From CAVOXO01 sp963700425 (GTDB lineage: Bacteria; Actinomycetota; Acidimicrobiia; Acidimicrobiales; Microtrichaceae), in contig CAVOXO010000010.1 of NCBI GenBank assembly GCA_963700425.1, forward strand, positions 1-64,000: 64,000 nucleotides of DNA. Direction: 5' to 3'. The stretch's first letter is position 1. Each line of letters opens with the position of its first letter. This document shows positions 25,741-34,549 of this stretch, piece by piece. Both the position numbers and the translations under genes were made by a program. The notes under the pieces were generated by a model. That model saw nothing but the letters and a program-made list of their open reading frames with translations, had not been told where the DNA came from and did not search any database.

Positions 25741-26066
25741 CCGACCTCCTCTTCGGGCATGTCCACCCGCACGTTCATGACCTCGTCGAGCCGGCTGCGA
25801 CGGAGAAGGTCGGCCACCGGGCCGCTCGGAGCGATGACACAGAAGTCGTGTCCACCCTCCCGGGAACGCCGCGCCGCGCCGACGAGAAGTCCGAGCCCCG
25901 TCGAGTCGATCAGATCGCAGTCGGAGAGATCGACCGCCAGGGGCCCCGACGACGACACGCGGTGCAGCTCCGAGCGCATCCGCGGAAGGGTCGCGAGGTC
26001 GATCTCGCCGGTGACGCTGAGGATCTGCCAGCGGCCGTGTCGGAATCGACGCGCGTCGAAGAACAT
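25737..26066 (-). CDS. STAS-domain anti-sigma factor antagonist
   Basis: 109 residues from ATG 26066: ILSVTGEIDLATLPRMRSEL, then DLSDCDLIDSTGLGLLVGA, where the serine of D-S-T-G-L is the site phosphorylated by RsbW-type kinases. It overlaps the kinase gene by GTGA. Unphosphorylated, it should free the kinase's sigma partner. The 63-base spacer to mrfA on the other strand must hold both promoters. Confidence 0.85.
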   Translation of the reverse strand: MFFDARRFRHGRWQILSVTGEIDLATLPRMRSELHRVSSSGPLAVDLSDCDLIDSTGLGLLVGAARRSREGGHDFCVIAPSGPVADLLRRSRLDEVMNVRVDMPEEEVG

Positions 26067-26129
26067 CGTCACGACGCTATCGCCGAGCCCCGATCCCCGC
26101 TGTCGTGGGTCGGCCGTAGTCTGCGGGAA

Positions 26130-28436
26130 ATGCGTGTGACCTCCACACCGACGGCCGAACACATCAGGGCACTCGTCACCGAGCTGTCCGACGATCCGCG
26201 CTGCCGCCATGTCCTCGACGTTCCGGCCAGCGCTGCGACATTCTCGGATCCTCCGGCCCCTCTCGGCGAGCGCGTCGCCTCGATGGTTCCCGAGAGCGGG
26301 CTGTGGACCCACCAGGCCACCGCCCTGCGCGAGGTACTCGACGGGAGGTCGGTGTGCCTCACCACGGGAACCTCTTCGGGGAAGTCGCTGGTCTACCAGC
26401 TGGCGATCGCCGACTCCATGGTCACGAGCCCCGGTGGTTCCACGGCGCTGGCCGTCTTCCCGACGAAAGCCCTCGCCCACGACCAGCTGCGGGCAATGAC
26501 GGCCTTCGAGTCGCTGGGCGTCGTCCCCGCCACCTACGACGGCGACTGCGGTGTCGAGGAACGCAGCTGGGTCCGCACTCACGCCAACGCCATCCTCACC
26601 AACCCCGAGATGCTGCACCACGGCATCCTCGCCAACCATCGACAGTGGGCGACCTTCCTCAAACGGCTCGACTACGTGGTGATCGACGAGATGCACCTGC
26701 TCCGTGGCGTCTTCGGGTCGCACGTCGCCCACGTGCTCCGTCGGCTCCGGCGCCTCTGTGCCCTCCACGGCTCGAACCCGACATTCGTGTTCTGCTCGGC
26801 CACCATCGGCGACCCCGGTCGCCTGGCAACCGAACTCTCCGGTGTCGACGTGACCCTCGTCGCCGACGATGCCAGCCCGAGGGCCCGCAAGCAGGTCGTG
26901 CTGTGGAATCCCCAGGACCTCGATCCCGACGGATCATGGGATCTCACCGGCTCCCACTTCGCCGACGTCGTCGGGTTGGCCGCCCGTTGCGTCGAGTCCG
27001 ATCTCACGACCCTCGTGTTCTCACGATCGCGGCGATCGACCGAGATCACCGCGTCGCGCCTGGCGGAGGCCGTCGGACCCGACCGGTCCGATCGGGTCCG
27101 CCCCTACCGTGGCGGCTACCTGGCGACGGAACGTCGCCAGATCGAGGCAGACCTCGACGAGGGGCGACTGGACGCCGTCGTCGCCACCTCGGCTCTGGAG
27201 GTCGGCGTCGACATCGGGTCGGCCGACGCCGCGGTGCTCAGCGGTGTACCGGGGACCGTCTCCTCGATGTGGCAACAGATCGGGCGCGTCGGGCGACGGG
27301 ACGAACCATCGCTGGCGATCGTGGTCGCCGGCGACGATCAGTTGGACCAGTGGGTGATGCGTCACCCCGCGGAGACACTCTCCCGCGAGCCCGAGAGGGC
27401 CGTCATCAACCCCGCCAACCCGCAGATCCTCGATGCGCACCTGGCCGCAGCAGCGTTCGAGCGCCCACTGACCCCGTCCGATGGCCAATGGTGGAGCGAG
27501 GAGCTCGACGATGCCATCCTGCGCGGCGTGCGTGCAGGGACGCTGGCGATCCGGACGGTGCGCGGCGACACGGCCGCCGTGTTCGAGGGCCGGGGGCGCC
27601 CCGCTCAACGCATCGGTCTTCGTTCCTCGGGCAGCGGCGAGGTGGCCATCGTGGACACGGCCGGCGAGCTCATCGGAACGGTCGACGCCGGCCGGGCTCC
27701 CGGCACGGTCCACACCGGCGCGGTCTACCTCCACCGTGGCCGATCGTGGCGAGTCGACGAACTCGACCTCGAAGCCCGGCTGGCCACGGTGTCGCCCGAC
27801 CCCGGCGACACCACGACCCAGGCGATCTCGACCTCCGACGTCCGCATCACGGGAGTCGACGACGACCGACGCGGTGCATCGGTCTCGGCCTTCGTCGGCT
27901 CGGTCGAGGTCACCCAGCAGGTCACCGGCTACCGGGAGATCACCATCGCCGACCGTCAGGTGATCGACCGACACCGGCTCGACTGCCCACCCTCGACGCT
28001 GAGGACCCGGGCCTTCTGGTACACGATCGATGCCGCGACGCTCGACGCCGCCGGAGTCGACGGGCTGTCTGCTTCCGGCACCCTCCACGCCGTCGAACAT
28101 GCCGGCATCGGGATCCTGCCGCTGTTCACCATCTGCGATCGCAGCGACGTCGGAGGGCTCTCGACGCCGGCCCACCCCGACACCGGTGTCGCAACGATCA
28201 TCATCCACGAAGCGATCGAGGGGGGTGTCGGCATCTCGGAGATGGGCTTCGCCGCGGGGACGCGTCACCTCGACGCCACGCTGAGCGTCATCGAACGTTG
28301 CCGGTGCTCGGGCGGATGCCCCTCCTGTGTCCAGTCGCCCAAGTGCGGCAACCTCAACGAGCCGCTCGACAAGGCGGGCGCGGTGGCGCTGCTGCGGGAG
28401 ATCCTCACTCCACCCGGGCGGAGAGCCGTTCGCTGA
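26130..28436 (+). CDS. mrfA: MrfA/Hrq1-type DNA repair helicase
   Basis: 768 residues from ATG 26130. DEAD-type helicase: Q/Walker A region LTTGTSSGKSLVYQLA, VFPTKALAHDQLRAM, YVVIDEMHLLRGVFGSHVAH (DEMH box), FVFCSATIGDP, then ATSALEVGVDIGSADAAVLS and QQIGRVGRR. The C-terminal domain ends with cysteines in CRCSGGCPSCVQSPKCGN, the zinc-like DUF1998 signature. Relatives (Bacillus MrfA, yeast Hrq1) unwind DNA with 3'-5' polarity and act in crosslink repair. The end overlaps the convergent tadE gene by 32 bases. Confidence 0.9.
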   Translation: MRVTSTPTAEHIRALVTELSDDPRCRHVLDVPASAATFSDPPAPLGERVASMVPESGLWTHQATALREVLDGRSVCLTTGTSSGKSLVYQLAIADSMVTSPGGSTALAVFPTKALAHDQLRAMTAFESLGVVPATYDGDCGVEERSWVRTHANAILTNPEMLHHGILANHRQWATFLKRLDYVVIDEMHLLRGVFGSHVAHVLRRLRRLCALHGSNPTFVFCSATIGDPGRLATELSGVDVTLVADDASPRARKQVVLWNPQDLDPDGSWDLTGSHFADVVGLAARCVESDLTTLVFSRSRRSTEITASRLAEAVGPDRSDRVRPYRGGYLATERRQIEADLDEGRLDAVVATSALEVGVDIGSADAAVLSGVPGTVSSMWQQIGRVGRRDEPSLAIVVAGDDQLDQWVMRHPAETLSREPERAVINPANPQILDAHLAAAAFERPLTPSDGQWWSEELDDAILRGVRAGTLAIRTVRGDTAAVFEGRGRPAQRIGLRSSGSGEVAIVDTAGELIGTVDAGRAPGTVHTGAVYLHRGRSWRVDELDLEARLATVSPDPGDTTTQAISTSDVRITGVDDDRRGASVSAFVGSVEVTQQVTGYREITIADRQVIDRHRLDCPPSTLRTRAFWYTIDAATLDAAGVDGLSASGTLHAVEHAGIGILPLFTICDRSDVGGLSTPAHPDTGVATIIIHEAIEGGVGISEMGFAAGTRHLDATLSVIERCRCSGGCPSCVQSPKCGNLNEPLDKAGAVALLREILTPPGRRAVR

Positions 28437-28782
28437 ACGTCACGTCGTCGAGGAAACGTCCGACCACCGGAACCCTGGTGGGCGAACGGTATGTCACGGT
28501 GACGGTGACGACACCGCCGGTGTCCCGGTCACCCGAGACGGCCACGGTGAGCCGTCGCCGTTCGAGATTGGTCGACGTCTCCGCGGCGCGGAGTGCCGCC
28601 TCCGGCGACGGGTCGACCATCGCGGCACGGGCGGCGACACGGGCCGCGTGTGACAGGGCCACCCGATCTCGGACAACGGTTCCGACCTGGACCATCGCCA
28701 ACGCGAGGACGACCAGCAGAGGGGCCACCATCGCCAGCTCGACGGTTGCCTGTCCACGCGCCCCGTGTCGCCGGGGGGTCAC
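28405..28782 (-). CDS. tadE: TadE-like pseudopilin
   Basis: 125 residues from GTG 28782. GARGQATVELAMVAPLLVVL is the TadE prepilin-like segment: a short basic leader, Q-A-T-V-E-L with the conserved glutamate, then a hydrophobic helix. The rest is a soluble beta-rich domain. It should be cleaved by a TadV-type peptidase and act as a minor pilin. It overlaps the flp gene by GTGA and is the last gene of the Tad operon. Confidence 0.8.
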   Translation of the reverse strand: MTPRRHGARGQATVELAMVAPLLVVLALAMVQVGTVVRDRVALSHAARVAARAAMVDPSPEAALRAAETSTNLERRRLTVAVSGDRDTGGVVTVTVTYRSPTRVPVVGRFLDDVTFSERLSARVE

Positions 28783-28997
28783 CCTATTCCCGGAATGAAC
28801 GACGTGATGTTGTCGAACACCGATCCGAAGAGGCCGGTGATGAGGCCGCCTCCCTCGCCTCCCAGGAAGGAGATGACCAGACCGACCATCGCCGCGATGG
28901 CGACCAGGATCAAGGCGTACTCGGCGGTGGATTGGCCGCGTTCGCCGCGGGATGTGAGGGCGGAGAACCACCCGAAGATGTCGGACGGAATGAACAT
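28779..28997 (-). CDS. flp: Flp-type major pilin
   Basis: 72 residues: FGWFSALTSRGERGQSTAEY then ALILVAIAAMVGLVISFLGG. The G/Q-S-T-A-E-Y motif is the Flp prepilin cleavage site with the required glutamate at +5, followed by the pilin helix. The mature pilin would be about 52 residues. It is produced within the tad operon, between tadC and tadE. Confidence 0.9.
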   Translation of the reverse strand: MFIPSDIFGWFSALTSRGERGQSTAEYALILVAIAAMVGLVISFLGGEGGGLITGLFGSVFDNITSFIPGIG

Positions 28998-29021
28998 GTC
29001 GTTACCTCTTGATATGACGTC

Positions 29022-29824
29022 TCAGGAGGGGAAGGAGATCGATGACGCCCCGGTCACCACCATGGGCACCACGGCGACGACGACGAACGCCGGAAGAACA
29101 CAGAACACCAACGGGAGGAGCAACAGGACGGGAAGTCGCCGAGCCCGCTCCTCGGCGTCACGGCGGAGTTCGCGTCGCCGGTCTGACGCGAACGAGACCA
29201 GGTCGTCGGCGAGGGGAGCACCGGTCTGCTCGCCGTCGATGAGCACCGTCGCGAGACGTCGGGTCGCCCCTCCGGCGCCAGCCCACCTCTGCAACGACTC
29301 GACGAGCCCCAGGTTGCGGTCCAACAGAGCGCACACGTCGGCGAGACCGACCAGACCGGCGCGGGGATGCCGGGAGCCCACCGCGCCGAGCGCCAGGCGC
29401 GTGGACAACCCTGCCCTCATCGCTGCGGCCAGGAGCTCCGCGATCGTCGCGAGGTGGGTCTCGACTCGCCGACGACGGCGACGGCGGCGAGCTGCCGCTC
29501 CCCTCCATGCCGCGACGAGGACCATGCCGCTGAGCGCCGACCCCCACGCCGGGCCCAGTGCCGTGACGACGACGAACAGGCCCGCCATCACCACGCCGAC
29601 CACAGCCGGGTCCCATTCACCGAGGAACGGAGGAACGGTAGGAACGTCTGGACGGTTCGGCCCAGACGCTCGGCCGGCCGGCGCCACACCCGCGACCCCG
29701 AAGCAGCGGCCGAGGAGCCCGTCGAGGTCGCGACGAGTCCGACCACCCGATGCCGCCGGGGCCGGTGAGCGAGGGCCAAGGCCCACCATGTGGCGGCCCA
29801 CATGACCGCGATCGTCACGCTCAC
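29022..29824 (-). CDS. tadC: TadC-like inner-membrane platform protein, one frame break
   Basis: The GTG at 29824 overlaps the tadB stop and reads VSVTIAVMWAATWWALALAH. After a one-base shift near 29650 the other frame continues with GEWDPAVVGVVMAGLFVVVT, HLATIAELLAAAMRAGLSTR and DDLVSFASDRRRELRRDAEE, then RRLPVLLLLPLVFCVLPAFV. This is the type II secretion F-protein (GspF/TadC) pattern of helices around a cytoplasmic bundle. The total length (803 bases) is not a multiple of three, confirming one indel. It pairs with TadB to form the pilus assembly platform. Confidence 0.8.
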
Positions 29825-30669
29825 TGCACGCCTCGGATCATCGCGGCCATCCACAGCACGGCGACGACATCGAGGATGAGCGCCACCGCGACACACAGCG
29901 CCCCCCGAAGCGATCCCACCAGAAACGCCCAGATGGCCGGCTCGATCACGCCGATCAGCGAGGCGGCCACGAACGGCAGCGCCGCCAACATGACCATCGA
30001 GGATCGTGCCTGGCTCGTGAGAGCCCTGATCTCGGCGTCGACGTCGCGGCGTTCGGTGATGGAGTGCGCCAGCGCGTCGAACGCGTGGGCGAGCTGTCCT
30101 CCGACATGGTGGCCGACGTCGAGGAGAGCGAGCAGTGCCGCGACGTCGTCGGAAGCGCGAGCGCCCACGAGCGCTCCGACGGCCTCGGTGGGGGAGTCGC
30201 CGACGTCCAGGCGCCGAGCCGCCGGCGCCAGGGCGGGCGCGCACTCGAGTGCCCGGCGCAGTGACTGCCGCAATGACGACCCGACGAGCAGCGAACGTGA
30301 GATCGTCACCGCCATCTGGGGAACGGCCTCGTCGACCGCTCGGGCCAGACCGAGCTTCCGGGAGCGCTCGTTCCACCAGGGCACGACGATCGCCAGGGTG
30401 CCGAGGGCGAACGGAACCAACGAGCCGAGGGCGACGGCGAGTACGGCCGACCCAGCGATCACCGGAAGCCGCGCTCGAGGGGGCACGGTGACCGACCGCG
30501 CCGACCCGACGCGGCCCAGAGCAGCCGCGATGGCACTCGCCACCCTGCGATCCGCATGGATCCCCCGCCCAGTCATCCGGCTGCGACGGCGCGCCGTCGA
30601 CGACGTCGTGAGCACGACGAAGACCCCTGCCCCCGCCATCAGCCCCGCGGCCCAGGGCTCCGGGCTCAC
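29821..30669 (-). CDS. tadB: TadB-like inner-membrane platform protein
   Basis: 282 residues from GTG 30669. One N-terminal membrane segment (AAGLMAGAGVFVVLTTSS), two more (VIAGSAVLAVALGSLVPFAL, GTLAIVVPWW), the cytoplasmic F domain (PQMAVTISRSLLVGSSLRQS, DDVAALLALLDVGHHVGGQL) and two C-terminal helices. It partners TadC and overlaps both neighbours by four bases. Confidence 0.85.
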   Translation of the reverse strand: MSPEPWAAGLMAGAGVFVVLTTSSTARRRSRMTGRGIHADRRVASAIAAALGRVGSARSVTVPPRARLPVIAGSAVLAVALGSLVPFALGTLAIVVPWWNERSRKLGLARAVDEAVPQMAVTISRSLLVGSSLRQSLRRALECAPALAPAARRLDVGDSPTEAVGALVGARASDDVAALLALLDVGHHVGGQLAHAFDALAHSITERRDVDAEIRALTSQARSSMVMLAALPFVAASLIGVIEPAIWAFLVGSLRGALCVAVALILDVVAVLWMAAMIRGVQ

Positions 30670-31796
30670 CGCCGGTCCTCTCGGGCCGCCCACGACCCGT
30701 CGACCACCACACCGTCGACGACGATGGCCCGGTTCGACGATCCGCCGTCGCCGCGGATGGTGCGAGCCACGTCGGTGATGCGACGGCGACCGTCGCCGAA
30801 CCGGGTGACCCCCACCACCACGTCGATGGCCGATCTGACCTGGTGCCGGACGGCGTCGAGGGGAAGGGACGCATCGGCCAGAAGCGCGAAGGTCTCCAGG
30901 CGGGAGAGCGCGTCGTCGGCCGACGACGCGTGACATGTCGACAGTGAGCCGTCGTGGCCGGTGGAGAGCGCCCAGATCATGTCGAGCGCCTCGGCCCCAC
31001 GAACCTCCCCCACGACCAGGTGATCGGGGCGGAGGCGAAGCGCGGCCCGGATGAGCGACCGGATCGGCGTCGCCCCGGCCCCCTCGGAGTTGGCGGTTCG
31101 GGCCTCGAGGCGAACGACGTGGGGATGATCGACCCGCAGCTCGGCGGTGTCCTCGATGGTGATGATCCGGCGGGTCGGCGGTAGCAGCCCGGCCATGGCG
31201 TTCAACAGCGTGGTCTTGCCCGAGCCGGTCGGACCGTAGACGACGACGTTGGAGCGCATCTCGATGAGATCCTCGATCACGGCGACGACGTCGGGGCTCC
31301 CGAAGTCGTCGAGCGAGAGCGCGCGGGTGACGAAGCGGCGAATGGCCAACAGGGGCCCACCCACCGCGAGGGGTGGTATCACCACACAGACCCGCGACCC
31401 GTCGGGGAGGCGGCCGTCGACGATCGGGTGGGCCAGGTCGGCCCGGAGGCCGATGGGTCCGAGGATGCGCTCGATCACTACGTCGAGTTCGACGGCATCG
31501 ATCGTCACGTCGGTGCGTTCCATCAGACCCCGACGTTCGATCCACACCGGACCCGGCCCGTTGACCACGATGTCGGTGATCTCGGGGTCCGCACAGAGCG
31601 GCTGGAGCACCCCGTAGCCCGAGAGCTGGGCGACGAGTCGCCCGACCGTCGTCTCGATCGTGGGTTCGTCGAGCAGCGGATTCTCCGAGAGCACCAGGCG
31701 ACGGAGGTGGGCCACGGCCCGCCGGCCATCGGGCGGGTCGGCCCGGAACCGGTCGCGCACGACCGTCTCGAGTCCCGCCAGATCGACCGCGCTCAC
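30666..31796 (-). CDS. tadA: TadA/CpaF-type secretion ATPase
   Basis: 376 residues from GTG 31796, taken because it overlaps the tadZ stop. N-terminal domain (LVAQLSGYGVLQPLCADPEI), Walker A VVYGPTGSGKTTLLNAMAGL, Asp box IITIEDTAELRVDHPHVVRL, Walker B LRLRPDHLVVGEVRGAEALD and His box GHDGSLSTCHASSADDAL. It powers pilin polymerisation at the inner membrane. The length is normal for the CpaF branch without long N-terminal extension. Confidence 0.92.
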   Translation of the reverse strand: MSAVDLAGLETVVRDRFRADPPDGRRAVAHLRRLVLSENPLLDEPTIETTVGRLVAQLSGYGVLQPLCADPEITDIVVNGPGPVWIERRGLMERTDVTIDAVELDVVIERILGPIGLRADLAHPIVDGRLPDGSRVCVVIPPLAVGGPLLAIRRFVTRALSLDDFGSPDVVAVIEDLIEMRSNVVVYGPTGSGKTTLLNAMAGLLPPTRRIITIEDTAELRVDHPHVVRLEARTANSEGAGATPIRSLIRAALRLRPDHLVVGEVRGAEALDMIWALSTGHDGSLSTCHASSADDALSRLETFALLADASLPLDAVRHQVRSAIDVVVGVTRFGDGRRRITDVARTIRGDGGSSNRAIVVDGVVVDGSWAAREDRR

Positions 31797-32455
31797 GCCG
31801 CCACCCGCTTCATCTGTTGGAGCAGAAGTCTCGGCGGCCGCGTCGCGACGAGGCCGGCATCGAGGGACCGGGCGATCCCGGGATCCACATCGAGGTGGTG
31901 AACATCGTCGACGCCGACGACGTCGGCGACGTCGGCCCGACCCAGCGACCGCATCTGATCTCTCACCAGAACGATGGAGTCGATCGGCTCCGCACACGAG
32001 GCGACCCGACGCAGAGCGAGGTAGCACGGCCGTGTCACCAGCACCGATCGGTCCGCAGCCCGGATGAGCCGGCGGCGCAACATGTCCATCGGACCGTGAG
32101 CTCCGTCGCCGACGAAACCGGCATCGACCACCACGCAGCGGTCCTCGTGAGCCAACAGGCCGACCAGCAGATCCGTCGAGCCGTTCGACCAACGCGACGT
32201 CGAGCCGGTGGGTAGCAGAGCGAGAGATTCGGCGAGGCCGACCTCGACCCGGGTGAGGGCATCGGGGCGGGTGGCTCCAGCCCGGAGCCAGTCGGTCACC
32301 CCGACGTCGGGTTCTGCCATGCCGCACGCCGCGGGCACGTCGCCACCGAGATCGACGACGAGCACCGATTCGTGACGCGATCGGCGGAGGGCGACGCCGA
32401 GCGTCGCGGTCGTACACCCCGCCCCCGCCTTCACGGTCCACAGGACGATGAGCAC
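31793..32455 (-). CDS. tadZ: TadZ/CpaE-like P-loop protein
   Basis: 220 residues. A MinD-type start, MLIVLWTVKAGAGCTTATLG, has a variant Walker A (K-A-G-A-G-C-T-T), followed by SVLVVDLGGDVPAACG and DRCVVVDAGFVGDGAH. TadZ/CpaE proteins place the pilus machine at a cell pole. It lacks the receiver-like N-terminal domain of long CpaE proteins. It heads the operon tadZ-tadA-tadB-tadC-flp-tadE. No prepilin peptidase (tadV), secretin or rcpC is present here. Confidence 0.75.
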   Translation of the reverse strand: MLIVLWTVKAGAGCTTATLGVALRRSRHESVLVVDLGGDVPAACGMAEPDVGVTDWLRAGATRPDALTRVEVGLAESLALLPTGSTSRWSNGSTDLLVGLLAHEDRCVVVDAGFVGDGAHGPMDMLRRRLIRAADRSVLVTRPCYLALRRVASCAEPIDSIVLVRDQMRSLGRADVADVVGVDDVHHLDVDPGIARSLDAGLVATRPPRLLLQQMKRVAA

Positions 32456-32564
32456 TCTTCTCTCCCCGCATCGAGGGCACAGACGGCCCGACGACAGAAA
32501 GAGGAAGTGAGGCCGAAGCTAGCCAGCGGCCTCTGGACCGGTCAAACGATTTGAACGGAATCGA

Positions 32565-32660
32565 TGGCGGAGGTGGACGGGAATCGAACCCGCCGGACGG
32601 GGATCACCCGTCCCACCCGCTTTGAAGGCGGGGGAGCCCACCAGGCGCTCGGACACCTCC
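32565..32660 (-). tRNA. selC: Selenocysteine tRNA (anticodon TCA)
   Basis: About 96 bases including CCA. Acceptor GGAGGTG pairs with CACCTCC; the anticodon region CCGCCTTCAAAGCGG shows TCA; a long variable arm (GGACGGGTGATCCCCGTCC) and T arm GGCGGGTTCGATTCCCGTC follow. The extra length, long acceptor and UCA anticodon identify tRNA-Sec, which reads UGA. Its partners selA and selB lie at 49979 and 51260. Confidence 0.95.
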
Positions 32661-32688
32661 ACGACAGGCCGCCCGTCGGACGGAGAAG

Positions 32689-32710
32689 GGGGACCCCGCT
32701 CGGGGACCCC
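32689..32710 (-). terminator. Hairpin after the sigma factor gene
   Basis: GGGGACCCCGCTCGGGGACC and its mate fold into a stem of ten pairs with one central mismatch, between the end of the sigma factor gene (32731) and selC. There is no run of T, which is usual for GC-rich actinobacterial terminators. Confidence 0.4.
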
Positions 32711-32730
32711 GGATGCGACGAGGCGTCCGC

Positions 32731-33669
32731 TCAGACGGCGAGCAGGTCGCGCGCTCCGGTGTCGCTGGAGGGGTGACGGAGCTTCGACATCGCCCGAGCC
32801 TCGATCTGACGGATCCGCTCACGGGTGAGGTTGAAGTGCTCGCCGACCTCCTCGAGGGTGCGTGGTTCGCCACGATCGAGACCGAAACGCAGCTTCAGGA
32901 TCTCGCGTTCACGCTCGTCCAACGGCGACAGCAGGCGGGAGATCTCCTCGGGGAGCAGCGCGGTGGCAGCCACCTCGAAGGGAGACTCGGCGGAACGGTC
33001 TTCGACCACGTCGCCCAACTCGGCGTCGCCGTCCTCACGAAGCGGCTCGGACAGCGAGAGGGGCTCGGCCGCGAAGCGCAGTGCCTCGGTGACCTTGTCC
33101 TCGGGCATCTCGACCTCGGCGGAGAGCTCTGCGAGGGTCGCGGGGCGCCCCAGCTTGAGCTCCAACCGGGCCCGGGCCTTCTGCAGGCGGGCCAAGGTGT
33201 CGCCCGCGTGGACGGGGAGCCGGATGGTTCGACCGGTGTTCGCGATACCGCGGGTGATGGCCTGGCGGATCCACCAGGTGGCGTAGGTCGAGAACTTGAA
33301 CCCCTTGCGCCAGTCGAACTTCTCGACGGCGTGCATCAGGCCGAGGTTCCCCTCCTGGATGAGGTCGAGGAGCGGAAGACCCGACGCCTGGTACTTCTTG
33401 GCGATGGAGACCACCAGACGGAGGTTCGATTGGACGAAGGTCCGCTCGGCCTGCTCGCCCTGGCGGATCCGGCGCTTCAGCTCGCGCTTCTTCGCCGCGG
33501 GCAGAGAACGCCCGCCTTCCTCGAACTCGGTCGTCGCGGCGGTGCCCGCCTCGATGGCCTGTGCCAATCGGACCTCGTCGTCCTTGGTCAGCAGCGGGTA
33601 CTGCCCGATGTCGGTGAGATAGAGACGGACCAGGTCTTCCTCGTCACGTTCCACGCGATCTTTCGCCAC
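32731..33669 (-). CDS. RpoD-like (sigma-70 group 1/2) sigma factor
   Basis: 312 residues from GTG 33669, chosen for AAGGA six bases upstream. Region 1.2 DLVRLYLTDIGQYPLLTKDD, region 2 NLRLVVSIAKKY / GLPLLDLIQEGNLGLMHAVE / KFSTYATWWIRQAI, region 3 RLPVHAGDTLARLQKAR, and region 4 LDEREREILKLRFGLD with TLEEVGEHFNLTRERIRQIE. The long acidic region 1.1 of a primary sigma is missing, so either this is a short primary factor or a SigB-like group 2 factor. It recognises -35/-10 promoters as part of RNA polymerase. Confidence 0.9.
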   Translation of the reverse strand: MAKDRVERDEEDLVRLYLTDIGQYPLLTKDDEVRLAQAIEAGTAATTEFEEGGRSLPAAKKRELKRRIRQGEQAERTFVQSNLRLVVSIAKKYQASGLPLLDLIQEGNLGLMHAVEKFDWRKGFKFSTYATWWIRQAITRGIANTGRTIRLPVHAGDTLARLQKARARLELKLGRPATLAELSAEVEMPEDKVTEALRFAAEPLSLSEPLREDGDAELGDVVEDRSAESPFEVAATALLPEEISRLLSPLDEREREILKLRFGLDRGEPRTLEEVGEHFNLTRERIRQIEARAMSKLRHPSSDTGARDLLAV

Positions 33670-33880
33670 TTTGAATCCTTCTTTGACAGGAGGCGGCCCC
33701 AACGGCAGGAACCGACGACGGTATAACGATACGGATCACGTCAAGTGCTTTCGTCACCGACTAGCATTCCGCCCGCTCCGGACAGGCATCACGGGCGTTC
33801 CAGGTCGCCCTCGAACGTTGGCGTCAGGGCGATGTTCCACAGTGTCGGCGCCCCTCCGTCCCGATCTTGAGTGCCTGCGG

Positions 33881-34492
33881 TCACAGCACCCCGAAGAGGC
33901 CGCCTCCGGCTGCCACGACGGCTTCCAGACGCTCCACGTGGCCCTCCACGGCCTCCGCTGCGTCGGACCCGGCTGTCAGACGTTGGAGGGCGAGCTCACC
34001 CTCGGCGAGATCGTGGCCGGCGTCGAACCCGATGATCCTGAGAGTCCGCACAGTCGGGGCGTCGCTCACCGGCGACGCAGCCTCGCCATGAGCGGCGTAC
34101 ACCGCGAGGAGTGACGGAACGACCACGCGATAGACACCGGCGAGCGCCACAGCGTCGCCGAGTGTTCCGATGGCCGACCCGCGCTCGAGGGAGGCGAACA
34201 GCTCGCGCGTCGCCGAGCTCGGTGGTGCGACGAAGCTCTCGGGCGGCGCGGTGCCCAACAACGGCAGGTGGCCGCGCCACAGTTCGGCCCGCCACCCGTG
34301 ATGACGGCTGTGGGTGGCGGTCATGGCGACCGCCACGTCGTCGGAGAGGTCCGCCGAGGTCCGCCCCAGCAGCTCGAACAGAGCCGCCTCCACCCAGGTG
34401 TAGGCACCCAGCCGACGAGCCCAGCGTCCGACCGGGTCCTGTGGGGCGGACCACTCTGGATCGGGCAGGGCCGACGGAGGCGGAGCGGACAT
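33881..34492 (-). CDS. Unknown protein, possibly ferritin-like
   Basis: 203 residues, alanine- and leucine-rich, with no signal peptide. The segment RLGAYTWVEAALFELLGRTS, followed by ATHSRHHGWRAELW, spaces a glutamate and histidines across two helices as in ferritin-like metal-binding bundles; a further helical pair follows (LGDAVALAGVYRVVVPSLLA). I do not recognise the family. It is alone between the sigma factor and nadE on the same strand. The 211 bases upstream of the sigma gene start hold no gene. Confidence 0.5.
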   Translation of the reverse strand: MSAPPPSALPDPEWSAPQDPVGRWARRLGAYTWVEAALFELLGRTSADLSDDVAVAMTATHSRHHGWRAELWRGHLPLLGTAPPESFVAPPSSATRELFASLERGSAIGTLGDAVALAGVYRVVVPSLLAVYAAHGEAASPVSDAPTVRTLRIIGFDAGHDLAEGELALQRLTAGSDAAEAVEGHVERLEAVVAAGGGLFGVL

Positions 34493-34549
34493 CTGCTCGA
34501 CGCTAGCGGCGGTCGAGCGGCGGAGTCGCCGTCGACGCGGCGGCGACCG

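Noticed and set aside
26303..28798. Very long open frame overlapping mrfA in another frame
   Set aside because: It is arginine-rich shadow translation of the GC-rich helicase gene; the helicase frame has every expected motif.
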